A DNA stretch of 53,678 nucleotides from [Phormidium] sp. LEGE 05292. Lineage in GTDB: Bacteria; Cyanobacteriota; Cyanobacteriia; Cyanobacteriales; Aerosakkonemataceae. The stretch's first letter is position 1. Each line of letters starts with the position of its first letter. The position numbers and the translations under genes are program-made. The notes beneath the pieces were generated by a model, which did not search any database, was not told the DNA's origin, and saw only the letters and a list, made by a program, of their open reading frames with translations. The stretch spans positions 1 to 53,678 of the forward strand of contig NZ_JADEWG010000037.1 in the NCBI RefSeq assembly GCF_015207735.1, read 5' to 3'. Shown here in pieces: positions 1 to 8,227 of this stretch.

Positions 1-55
1 GCTCCTGTGCTCCTGTGCTCCCCTGCTCCTGTGCTCCCCTGCCCCCCTGCCCCAA
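1..55. repeat. C-rich short tandem repeat
   Basis: The first 55 bases are an irregular array of 6-9 nt units built on GCTCCTGT and GCTCCCCT. It lies just past the stop codon of the minus-strand gshA gene. Such degenerate heptamer-like arrays are common between cyanobacterial genes. No coding capacity or terminator is visible. Confidence 0.7.
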
Positions 56-1195
56 CTAGGCGACTAAAACTTGACAGAGTTTGTCTTCTAATTCCTGTTC
101 TTGAGTTAAGGTGGTTTGGATGGCTTGGGAGATGACTTGGTGGGCATCTAAACCTTGGTCAATTTGGGTTAACCATTTTTGGGCGGTGTTACCTTCTCGG
201 AGAATTTTTTTCAAGGGAGAGAGGAAACAGCTAAAGCCTCGCTGTTTGGCGAAAGGCCATACTTCTTGGTAGAGTTGTTCAATCCAATCTCTAGCCAAAA
301 TTGGTTGACCGTCTTGCCAATGTCGGAGTTGGGCTTCTAAACTCAATTTAGCGGCGGCGGCTTCGTTGGCATCGGTGAGAGTGACTAAATCTTCGGGGGA
401 AAGTTGGCTTTTTTCTAAAGGGTCTAGCGTAGGATCTTGGATTAATTGCCAAATTCTGGCTTCTAAGAGGGCGGTGATGGCTAAAAGAGCGATCGGATCT
501 ACTACTAAATCACAAATTCGCAATTCTAAACGATTTAAATCATGCGGACGGTTGTTACCATTGGGACGGATGGATGACCAGAGGTGACGGACGTTTTGCA
601 TTGTTCCAGCGACTAATTGTTCTTCTGTCCATCGAATGTAGTGGGCGTGACTTTCAAAAATGGGAACGTGGGCTGGTGTTTTGGGGAAAAGTCCCCAACG
701 GGTGGAATGATATCCGGTAGGTTGACCTTCGAGGAATGGGGATGAGGCGCTAAGGGCGAGAAAGAGAGGTGCTTCCATGCGGATGAGGCGAATTGCCCGC
801 ATGAGTAATTCTGGTTGGGATATGCCAATATTGATGTGTATGCTGGCGGTGACGACTTTGGTGCCGTAGGTGTTTTCTATGTAGGTATGGTATGGGTTTT
901 TTGGGTCGGAACGCCAAAAACGATCGCTTCCGCCCAAGGATAAGGTACTGCCGGGAATTAGGGTATAATCGCCTAAACGTTGTAGGTAGGCTCGGAGTCG
1001 CTGTCTGGGACGGACTAAAGCGCAGAGTAAGCGATCGTAACACCATAAGGGTGCGGTAGTATATTCGACGTTGCGGCTGTCGGGTTCTTTTACAAAACCG
1101 TCTAAGTCTGCCACAATGCGATCGGAAAGACCCACAATATTTCCTTGTGGAGTCCCGGTGTACATTTCAACTTCAAAACCTTTGGATAGCAGCAC
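56..1195 (-). CDS. gshA: Glutamate-cysteine ligase, cyanobacterial type
   Basis: Probably makes gamma-glutamylcysteine from glutamate, cysteine and ATP, the first step of glutathione synthesis, in the cytosol. The 379-residue protein matches the cyanobacterial GCS2-like glutamate-cysteine ligase family in length and in its opening, MLLSKGFEVEMYTGTPQGN, followed by a conserved acidic stretch (DRIVADLDGF) and a mid-protein HINIGISQPE segment typical of the carboxylate-amine ligase fold. A later NRLELRICDLV segment also fits the family. The start is supported because family members begin with the same MLLSKGFEVE segment. It lies 90 bp downstream of the histone-deacetylase-like gene on the same strand; co-transcription is possible but not shown. 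The gshB partner is not in the window. Confidence 0.88.
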   Translation of the reverse strand: MLLSKGFEVEMYTGTPQGNIVGLSDRIVADLDGFVKEPDSRNVEYTTAPLWCYDRLLCALVRPRQRLRAYLQRLGDYTLIPGSTLSLGGSDRFWRSDPKNPYHTYIENTYGTKVVTASIHINIGISQPELLMRAIRLIRMEAPLFLALSASSPFLEGQPTGYHSTRWGLFPKTPAHVPIFESHAHYIRWTEEQLVAGTMQNVRHLWSSIRPNGNNRPHDLNRLELRICDLVVDPIALLAITALLEARIWQLIQDPTLDPLEKSQLSPEDLVTLTDANEAAAAKLSLEAQLRHWQDGQPILARDWIEQLYQEVWPFAKQRGFSCFLSPLKKILREGNTAQKWLTQIDQGLDAHQVISQAIQTTLTQEQELEDKLCQVLVA

Positions 1196-1285
1196 GGTTT
1201 ATCCTTTACAGGTTACAATCACCTGCTCTAACGATTAAGTTTATCGACAAGGGAGCGGGATTGCTCCTCTGTCTTTAGTCTGGCA

Positions 1286-2203
1286 TTAAAGATGATACTG
1301 ATGGTAGATCTCACTGGCGGCGCGATGAACTAAGGAATGGCGATAAACTAAACTTTTGAGGTCATCAGCATATCCGCCACCGATGACACAAGCGACGGGA
1401 TAACCTTTGGCGATACAAGTACTTAAAACCTGCATTTCCCGACGATAAATTCCTGTGTCTGTGAGGGATAATTTACCTAAGCGATCGGCTAAATGAGTAT
1501 CGACTCCTGCATCATATAGTACTAAATCTGGATTTACTTGGCTCAATAAGTCGGGCAAGTAACTAGCCAAAGTTTGTAAATATGCGTCATCTTCCATTCC
1601 TTCGGGTAAGGGAACATCAAGGTCACTTTTTTGCTTAGTACCGGGAAAATTTATTTCACAGTGCATGGAAAAGGTAAAAACGCTTTGATCTTCCTGAAAA
1701 ATTAAAGCGGTACCATCTCCTTGATGTACATCTAAGTCTACAATTAAAACTTTTTGGATCACCCCCATGCTTTGCAAAACACGGGCGGTTATGGCTAAAT
1801 CGTTAAAAATACAAAAACCAGATCCATAATTGGGAAAGGCGTGATGTGTTCCACCCGCAGTGTTGCAGGCTAAACCATGAGTTAATGCTAATTGGGCTGC
1901 CAAAATGGTGCCACCTACGGCAATGCAGGTACGATTAGCTAAGGCTGGACTCCAAGGTAATCCTATTCTCCTTTGGGCTTTGCTGTCTAGTGTGCCTTTA
2001 CAGTAAGCTTGCACATATTCTGGTGTGTGAACTAATTCAATCCATTCTAACGGAGGGTGTTTGGGTGCATGAAATTGTTGCGGTTTGGCAATACCATCAG
2101 TTAACAGTAATTCATAGAGTTGGCGAAATTTGGACATGGGAAAACGATGTCCTTCTGGAAGTGGCGCAATGTAGTCAGGATGATATATCAGTGGTAAGTC
2201 CAT
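1286..2203 (-). CDS. Histone deacetylase family (AcuC/HDAC-like) amidohydrolase
   Basis: A zinc-dependent deacetylase-fold enzyme of 305 residues. The catalytic features are visible: the His-His pair at about residues 120-121 in GGTHHAF, the metal-binding DLDVHQGDG (Asp158, His160) and DAGVD (Asp235). The closing GGGYADD segment is also typical of the family. Bacterial members act on acetylated lysines, polyamines or small molecules; the sequence does not decide which. Length equals that of short single-domain cyanobacterial members. It reads away from the SET-domain gene, with a 157-bp divergent gap that should hold both promoters. Placing a deacetylase-like and a SET methyltransferase-like gene back to back is notable, but a functional link is inference. 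Confidence 0.9.
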   Translation of the reverse strand: MDLPLIYHPDYIAPLPEGHRFPMSKFRQLYELLLTDGIAKPQQFHAPKHPPLEWIELVHTPEYVQAYCKGTLDSKAQRRIGLPWSPALANRTCIAVGGTILAAQLALTHGLACNTAGGTHHAFPNYGSGFCIFNDLAITARVLQSMGVIQKVLIVDLDVHQGDGTALIFQEDQSVFTFSMHCEINFPGTKQKSDLDVPLPEGMEDDAYLQTLASYLPDLLSQVNPDLVLYDAGVDTHLADRLGKLSLTDTGIYRREMQVLSTCIAKGYPVACVIGGGYADDLKSLVYRHSLVHRAASEIYHQYHL

Positions 2204-2360
2204 TACGAATTTTTAAGTTTTTTCGTCATTATATTTCTCTTAAACTTAAATCTAAAATTTAAAGTTTAAAATTTCCTCAAGGCTGCTAGTAATAGTTCCT
2301 TCTTTTGATCGCTCATCAGTTGCTCGGAATGCAACTATTATATTATCAGGTGCCAAAAGT

Positions 2361-3014
2361 ATGATTCATCCAGATACAGAACTTCTCTATATAAATAAGT
2401 ATGTGGGATACGGAGTTTTTGCTACTAAGTTTATTCCTCAAGGTACGATTACTTGGGTGTTAGATGATTTTGATCAAAAGTTTGATGAAACTTATGTAAA
2501 TTATCTAGATACTGTGCTGCGACAGAAGCTGCTTAAGTATTGTTACCGCGACCGCGATGGTAAGTACATATTATGTTGGGATATTGCTAAGTTTGTCAAT
2601 CATAGTTTCAATTCTAATTGTATTAGTACCCCTTACAAATTTGAAATTGCTGTGAGGGATATTTACCCTGGAGAACAGTTAACAGATGATTATGGTTATC
2701 TAAATTTAGATGAACCTTTTTACTGTTTGCCAGAAAAGGGAAGTTCTCGCACGAAAGTGATGCCTGACGATCTTTTGCAATTTTATCCCGAATGGGATCG
2801 CAAAGCAGCCGCAGCTATGGAATATTTTAATCGGGTGGAACAACCGTTAAAAAGGTTAATCGATTCTCGGTATATTGATAAGGTAAATGCGATCGCTCAA
2901 GGAAAAGTTAAGATAGATTCAATTCTCAACTGTTACTATGACCGGGCTAATAAACTTGAGTATAGTCAGTTGGGTGGAATAGCGATCGCTAACAACTTAC
3001 AACCACTTTGCTAA
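2361..3014 (+). CDS. SET domain-containing protein
   Basis: A 217-residue protein with a SET fold in its first 120 residues. The diagnostic pieces are a GYGVFATKFIPQG segment near residue 17, the substrate/AdoMet motif NHSFNSNC starting at Asn80, and GEQLTDDYGY with the conserved tyrosine region near 110. These are the N-H-S and G-E-E-L-T-x-D-Y motifs of SET lysine methyltransferases. A post-SET cysteine cluster is not evident. The C-terminal 90 residues are helical and unassigned. Bacterial SET proteins may methylate cytosolic proteins; the target is unknown. It ends 30 bp before the histidine kinase start on the same strand, so the two may form an operon. Confidence 0.85.
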   Translation: MIHPDTELLYINKYVGYGVFATKFIPQGTITWVLDDFDQKFDETYVNYLDTVLRQKLLKYCYRDRDGKYILCWDIAKFVNHSFNSNCISTPYKFEIAVRDIYPGEQLTDDYGYLNLDEPFYCLPEKGSSRTKVMPDDLLQFYPEWDRKAAAAMEYFNRVEQPLKRLIDSRYIDKVNAIAQGKVKIDSILNCYYDRANKLEYSQLGGIAIANNLQPLC

Positions 3015-3044
3015 TATCAAATTAACTCATACATTGGTGATATT

Positions 3045-5174
3045 ATGCGAACAAATTTATTAAATTTTACGTCTCCTCGTTCCCAAAAACTTTCTTTGTT
3101 AAAATCGGTTGGTTGGAAACTATTTCTTTCTGTTTTGGGCGGAACATTAGTCGGTTTACTTTGTGCATCATATCTCTTTTACCAGGAACTTGTCAAACAA
3201 TCAAAAGCTGAATTACTCTCTAGTTTAGAAGTCCAAGCCGGAAGCCTAGAAGGTAAGTTTACTAGCTTTGAAAATACTGCCAAACTAGTTGCTGATGCAG
3301 CGACAACACTTCACCAAGCAGGGGAAAAAAGAGAATTTGTTTATGTTGATTTAATCCGGCGATCTTTGCAAACTTCGCGGTTAGGAACCGGACTAGGTTT
3401 TGGACAACCTCCTGAAAAACGGTTGATTATTCCTGACAGAAAGTATGCCTATCCATTCGCGATTCGGGACAAAAGTGGTAAAGTAATTGCCAAGGGTGGA
3501 GAAAGTGAACCCGGAGATTTTCAAGAAAGTTATTTCAGAGATCCTATAAAAGCTGGTAAAGCAATTTGGATTGAACCAGTTCGCTACAAAGAAACAACTG
3601 TCGAGCCACCGGAAATTTTTGTTAGCACTAGTTATACTTTGCCTTTTTATAATAATAAAAAACAACTATTGGGGGTAATGGCTTTAGATTTGGAATTGGG
3701 ATTTATTAGCGAAAAATTATCCCATTCTGTAATGAGAGATTCTGGTTATTTTGTGCTAGTGAGTCCTAAAGGAAATTTAATTGCTTATCCACCAGACCCT
3801 CAATTAGCACTTGATTTAAAGCCGTTTCCTCAAATTAATAACTACGATCGACTTTGGCAAAAAATTAACTTAAAACTTAAATCAAATAAGGAAAATACGG
3901 GAATTATATCTTGGCAAGATCGAGAGGGTAAGCAAGAATTTTGGGCTTATAGAAAAATTTCTAATAATAATTGGGTTCTGTTAGCTTCGGTACCCAAATG
4001 GGTAGTAATTGGCCCATTATTACGCTTTTCAGTTGTGGGAACTTTATTAGCAGCAATGGGGGCTTCCGCTGTTTTAGCCGCAGTAGTTTTTCTGTTTGTG
4101 AAACGGTTAAATCGCCGTTTACAACCGATTATGGATGAGTGTAATTTATTGGCAGAAGCTAGTGCTAAAAGTGAAGAATTGATGAGTAGAGAAGATGAGA
4201 TTGGTAGGTTAACTATATCTTTTTATAACTTGTTAGGACAAGTAACTGTTAATGAAAAACGCCTGCGAAGAGAAATGGAGAAATCAGCAAAAGCATATCA
4301 AGCTTTACAGGAAGCACAAGCGAAGTTAATTCAAACAGAAAAAATGTCTAGTTTGGGACAATTAGTAGCAGGTGTAGCCCACGAAATTAACAATCCAATC
4401 AATTTTATTTATGGCAATTTACCCCACGCTGCTGATTACACACAAGAACTTCTAAGATTAATTGAATTGTATCAACAAAAGTATCCTAATCCTGAACCAG
4501 AAATTCAAGATTTGGAAGAAGAAATGGATTTAGAATTTCTCATAACGGATTTAAGAAAAATTCAATCATCAATGAGTATTGGTGCGAATAGAATTCGAGA
4601 AATTGTGCTTTCTTTACGCAATTTTTCTCGTTTTGATGAAGCGGAAATGAAAGATGTGAATATTCATGAGGGAATTGATAGTACTTTATTGATTTTGCAA
4701 AATCGTTTGAAAGAGACACCAGCAAATTTGGCAATTAACTTAGTTAAAGAGTATGGAAATTTACCCCTATTGGAATGCTATGCTGGGCAATTAAATCAGG
4801 TATTTATGAATATTCTGAGTAATGCGGTCGATGCTTTAGATAAACTCCGAAATAAAGAAGAAACGGGGAATCAAAACTTTGTTCCGACTATTACTATTAA
4901 TACAGAATTATCGACGGATAAATCCCGCGCCGTAATCAAGATTAAAGATAATGGTTGTGGCATTTCTGACGAACATAAAAGTAAGCTATTCGATCCTTTC
5001 TTTACGACAAAACCTGTGGGTAAAGGTACAGGTTTAGGGTTATCTATTTGTTATCAGATTATAGTAGATAAACACAAAGGTGATTTACGCTGTGTTTCTG
5101 AAGTTGGAAAAGGAACAGAGTTTATTATTGAAATTCCAGTTTATCAAACCAAACCAATTAGCAAGATATTTTAA
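3045..5174 (+). CDS. Sensor histidine kinase with periplasmic Cache-type sensor
   Basis: A 709-residue membrane kinase. Order of parts: TM1 at about 24-46; a 270-residue extracytoplasmic sensor region that looks like a double Cache domain (AYPFAIRDKSG, FVSTSYTLPFY, LGVMALDLEL, GYFVLVSPKGNLIAYP); TM2 at about 326-352; a HAMP-like linker and coiled coil; HisKA with the phospho-acceptor His446 in GVAHEINNPINF; and HATPase_c with N-box NQVFMNILSNAVDAL (from Asn584), G1 DNGCGI and G2 GTGLGLSI. All catalytic boxes are intact. It should autophosphorylate in response to a small ligand, but no response regulator gene is adjacent, so it is an orphan kinase here. The ATG is preceded by a GGTGA Shine-Dalgarno-like stretch. 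Confidence 0.92.
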   Translation: MRTNLLNFTSPRSQKLSLLKSVGWKLFLSVLGGTLVGLLCASYLFYQELVKQSKAELLSSLEVQAGSLEGKFTSFENTAKLVADAATTLHQAGEKREFVYVDLIRRSLQTSRLGTGLGFGQPPEKRLIIPDRKYAYPFAIRDKSGKVIAKGGESEPGDFQESYFRDPIKAGKAIWIEPVRYKETTVEPPEIFVSTSYTLPFYNNKKQLLGVMALDLELGFISEKLSHSVMRDSGYFVLVSPKGNLIAYPPDPQLALDLKPFPQINNYDRLWQKINLKLKSNKENTGIISWQDREGKQEFWAYRKISNNNWVLLASVPKWVVIGPLLRFSVVGTLLAAMGASAVLAAVVFLFVKRLNRRLQPIMDECNLLAEASAKSEELMSREDEIGRLTISFYNLLGQVTVNEKRLRREMEKSAKAYQALQEAQAKLIQTEKMSSLGQLVAGVAHEINNPINFIYGNLPHAADYTQELLRLIELYQQKYPNPEPEIQDLEEEMDLEFLITDLRKIQSSMSIGANRIREIVLSLRNFSRFDEAEMKDVNIHEGIDSTLLILQNRLKETPANLAINLVKEYGNLPLLECYAGQLNQVFMNILSNAVDALDKLRNKEETGNQNFVPTITINTELSTDKSRAVIKIKDNGCGISDEHKSKLFDPFFTTKPVGKGTGLGLSICYQIIVDKHKGDLRCVSEVGKGTEFIIEIPVYQTKPISKIF

Positions 5175-5204
5175 TTTGCTGCAATATTCAATTTGGCTTT
5201 TTTC

Positions 5205-6566
5205 TTACTTTAGCAAAACTTTGCGGAATAGACGAAGAATTAAATAAGCGATCGCTACTCCAACCAACCCAATTCCAATACTTAAACCAAAAGCTTGTTC
5301 AACAGTAATAGCATTACTTTTTGCTGTTGGAGATGGCAATTTTTGAGAAATAATAGAGGCGGTAATGCTACTTGTAGCTAATCCTGTACTGGCAATAATG
5401 ATTGTGTTGGTGAGAGTGCGATCGCTTTCTTTTTTATCTAAATCTATCATCCCTCGAATTATGTTAATTTGGCTTTCCAAAACTTTAGCCGTTGAACTAT
5501 AATTAGTGTAATCTTTATCTATTTTATATTGATATTCTTGTTCTACAATTCTACTAAAATCTTCTAAAAAAATTAGCTCTGTTTTGCCCAGCATGACATT
5601 TTTTTCAGTTATATATTGAGATTCATCTTTAATTCGCTTGATGAAAAATTGGTAACTAGCTAAGTTGCTATTTATAATTTTTTGTAAGATTTCAAGTTGA
5701 TTAATTTTATTCAAACAATTAAAATATTTTTTGGGATGAGATTGTAATATTTTTTCCAATTCCCTTGTTTTTCCTGAACCTTTTTGATTCCATACATTCT
5801 CAATTATATGGGTTGTACTGGCAATTTCAGTAACTAAATTATGCAATTGCTGGTTACATTTTCGGCTTTCTGAATAAGCCCAAATTACTTTATTACGGTA
5901 ATAGAAAAGCCGTAACCATAGTTTATAAAAACCGGATGTTTTCTCCATTATTTGCAATTTAGGATAGAGAAAAATTAAAATATGATGGTTTTCCTTTTCT
6001 ATATCTTCCCATTTTTGTGGAGATTGCCAAATTTCAAAAACAGTTGCACCTAAAAACTTCCCTTCTTGTGGATTTTGCCAATCTTTACCAGTAAATTCCT
6101 TGTATAATTCTTTAGCGATATTTTCAGAATTAGAAGATGGGGGTAAATATCCTGAAATTATCCAAGTTGTGCCTAAATTTGCAGTTTTATAATTAGCTAA
6201 AGTTTTTAAATATCGTAAACAAGTAATAGGTTGCGGTTGTACTTTATCATTAATATAGCTATCAAATAACAGTGCGTAAGTATCATTTAAACGAATCGGA
6301 TAGTAAGAAGCTTCTATAGGATATCCGCCCAAAGATGCTGTAAAAAAAAATTGTTTTTGTTTCTTTGCAGCTTCAGAAAACTCTAGCAGTCTTACATATT
6401 CCGTATTTTCTGCTTTTGCTTCTTCAGCAAGATCAACCTTTAAATTTTTTGGTAAATTAGACCAAAAATTAGCATGATTTGTTTTAATATCTACTTCGTT
6501 TTCTGTTAAGCCTTCTCTTTGGTGGTAAAGAAATAAATCAAGAGTCGGGTAAATTATTTTGTTCAT
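5205..6566 (-). CDS. Unrecognised protein with C-terminal membrane hairpin
   Basis: I do not recognise this family. From the ATG at 6566 it has about 453 residues; a longer reading from a TTG at 6593 is possible. The first 250 residues are a soluble alpha/beta-looking region (GTTWIISGYLPP, HHILIFLYPKLQ) with no known catalytic motif. Residues from about 250 to 390 are Lys/Glu-rich and probably helical or coiled coil. Two hydrophobic segments follow near the C terminus, one starting TIIIASTGLATSS and the other LSIGIGLVGVAIAYLI, then a basic tail. This layout, soluble domain plus long helices plus two terminal membrane spans, resembles CorA-type topology, but there is no GMN motif. It converges on the kinase gene (30 bp apart). 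Treat as hypothetical. Confidence 0.75.
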   Translation of the reverse strand: MNKIIYPTLDLFLYHQREGLTENEVDIKTNHANFWSNLPKNLKVDLAEEAKAENTEYVRLLEFSEAAKKQKQFFFTASLGGYPIEASYYPIRLNDTYALLFDSYINDKVQPQPITCLRYLKTLANYKTANLGTTWIISGYLPPSSNSENIAKELYKEFTGKDWQNPQEGKFLGATVFEIWQSPQKWEDIEKENHHILIFLYPKLQIMEKTSGFYKLWLRLFYYRNKVIWAYSESRKCNQQLHNLVTEIASTTHIIENVWNQKGSGKTRELEKILQSHPKKYFNCLNKINQLEILQKIINSNLASYQFFIKRIKDESQYITEKNVMLGKTELIFLEDFSRIVEQEYQYKIDKDYTNYSSTAKVLESQINIIRGMIDLDKKESDRTLTNTIIIASTGLATSSITASIISQKLPSPTAKSNAITVEQAFGLSIGIGLVGVAIAYLILRLFRKVLLK

Positions 6567-6612
6567 CAGTTTGTTTGCTGTGAGTAAAAACAACTTTCAC
6601 AGCTATTTTACA

Positions 6613-6708
6613 GTTCGTTGTCAACTCTGAAGCGTTGACAACGAACTTGAGATAAGGTTTGTTGTGAGCACTTCAGTGCGGCAACGCTGAAGCGTTTACA
6701 ACTAACCT
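6613..6708. repeat. Paired palindromic repeat, family also at 8055 and 18196
   Basis: Two inverted repeats sit between the cup gene and the unknown membrane gene. The first has perfect 13-bp arms (GTTCGTTGTCAAC at 6613-6625 and its complement at 6634-6646) with an 8-nt loop. The second, about 6654-6708, is the reverse complement of the repeat unit found at 8055-8226, with the same TTCAGTGCGGCAACGCT core. The element could serve as a bidirectional terminator, but T-runs are weak. Confidence 0.8.
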
Positions 6709-6711
6709 TAA

Positions 6712-8010
6712 TTACCTGTACTCTGGATTTTGAATGCTACCTATTCTCGCTTCTGGGCGCAAGAAACGATTCAATTGAGATTCAAAGAAATTGCGATTTG
6801 CCATTAAATGTTTTGGATTTGGATCGTCTAAAGGATAGAGTAAAGCAGTTCTTAAAGCTTGGAATACTGCTGATGTCACCACATACATGGAACGTTGAAA
6901 ACTAATCCCCAATTGGATTAACATATCATCTTCATTGCGACAATGTTTGCTGTAGTAATCCTTGAGATATGGGGGTAAGAAATGGAACATATCCTGCATT
7001 AATTGTGTTGGTGGGATACCTGCTGTACCTACAGGAAACACATCAGCGTAGAGAATTCCATAATGGAAATCTTCTTGTTTTTCAGGAATTTGTTTTGCTT
7101 GGGCGTTGTAAGATTTTGTGCCTCGGAAAGGTGAAGTGCGATAGAAAACTGCTTCCACATAAGGTAAAGCAGCATCATATAACCACATTAAACCCAAATC
7201 TTTGGGAATGATTTTATGTTCTTCATCCCGAATTTTTACGTGGTGATAAATTGGTCTTCCTGCGGCGATAAAGATGCAATTTACCAAGAAATCCATTGCT
7301 TGAGGAACAGTGGTAATTTCTCCTGCATCGTAGCGATCGCTAATCTCAAAAAACACTGGAGCCATTACTTCCCAGAATAAACCCAGATTAGCATAATAAG
7401 AAGCTTGGCGACACTGTTCCAAAAACAAATCTGGGAACAACTTATACAGGGTTAACATTGCCGGATTACCCTTAAAGTAAGACTTAATCGCCTCATCAGC
7501 TGCCTTCTTATATTCTGGGGTATCCAAATAAAGATCCATGCCACCGCTGAGTCGATGCCATTGCATGGAACGCATACATTCCTCGGCAAATTCCATGTTA
7601 ATGCGATCGTGCCACAGGTGATGAAAAATTCGGGGAAAATTCTTCTTTAATTCTCCCTTATCCATGAACTCTAAAAGTTCAGGATGTGCCGATGCTTCAC
7701 CTTTTCTCCAAACTCGATAATCTGCATCATCGCCTTGATAATGATTATGCAAATCTAAATACTCTTTGGGCAAAAAGTACTTAAATAAAGGCAACGGATT
7801 GAGAAAAACTTTCTCCCCAATATAAAGCAAATCTCGCCAATAAAAATCCATCGGTACAGCATAAGCTTTATAGATACCGATAATTTGCATCAAATTTTCT
7901 GGCGTATCAGGTAACATTGCGCCGCCAGCTTCCAAACGATGCACAATATCAGCATACTTATGCCTAGAAGGAGGCAATTTACTTGAAGATTTAACGGGGG
8001 TTTGTACCAT
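6712..8010 (-). CDS. CO2 hydration protein of NDH-1 CO2-uptake complex (CupA/CupB, ChpY/ChpX)
   Basis: A 432-residue protein of the cyanobacterial Cup/Chp family, which binds the CO2-uptake forms of NDH-1 on the thylakoid membrane and converts CO2 to bicarbonate coupled to electron transfer. It is recognised by overall sequence (opening SRHKYADIVHRLEAGG, MDFYWRDLLYIGE, FHHLWHDRINMEFAEECMR) and by lying directly downstream of ndhD and ndhF on the same strand. Conserved His and Asp/Glu residues that could bind zinc are present. The sequence alone does not let me separate the inducible CupA (NDH-1MS) from the constitutive CupB (NDH-1MS'). No cupS-like gene follows, which mildly favours CupB or a rearranged operon. 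Confidence 0.88.
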   Translation of the reverse strand: MVQTPVKSSSKLPPSRHKYADIVHRLEAGGAMLPDTPENLMQIIGIYKAYAVPMDFYWRDLLYIGEKVFLNPLPLFKYFLPKEYLDLHNHYQGDDADYRVWRKGEASAHPELLEFMDKGELKKNFPRIFHHLWHDRINMEFAEECMRSMQWHRLSGGMDLYLDTPEYKKAADEAIKSYFKGNPAMLTLYKLFPDLFLEQCRQASYYANLGLFWEVMAPVFFEISDRYDAGEITTVPQAMDFLVNCIFIAAGRPIYHHVKIRDEEHKIIPKDLGLMWLYDAALPYVEAVFYRTSPFRGTKSYNAQAKQIPEKQEDFHYGILYADVFPVGTAGIPPTQLMQDMFHFLPPYLKDYYSKHCRNEDDMLIQLGISFQRSMYVVTSAVFQALRTALLYPLDDPNPKHLMANRNFFESQLNRFLRPEARIGSIQNPEYR

Positions 8011-8054
8011 CTTAGTTTCCTGAAATTGTATGACTAAATTACTTCTAATAAACC

Positions 8055-8226
8055 AGGTTCGTTGTAAACGCTTTAGCGTTGCCGCACTGAAGTGCTTACA
8101 ACAAACCTTCTCTTAAGTTGGTTGTAAACGCTTTAGCGTTGCCGCACTGAAGTGCTTACAACAAACCTTCTCTTAAGTTGGTTGTAAACGCTTTAGCGTT
8201 GCCGCACTGAAGTGCTTACAACGGAC
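8055..8226. repeat. Three tandem 60-bp units with nested hairpins
   Basis: Three copies with exact 60-bp period fill the gap between ndhD and cup. Each unit carries two short palindromes, ACGCTTTAGCGT and GCACTGAAGTGC, and outer GTTGTAA/TTACAAC arms, so each can fold into a branched hairpin. Units two and three are identical over their shared length. Related elements lie at 6654-6708 (reverse orientation) and 18196-18515. The array sits inside the ndhF-ndhD-cup transcription unit and could affect processing or expression of cup relative to ndhD; that is inference. Confidence 0.9.
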
Positions 8227-8227
8227 T

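Noticed and set aside
366-587. A plus-strand gene inside gshA
   Set aside because: A shadow frame of gshA with no start signal or family resemblance.
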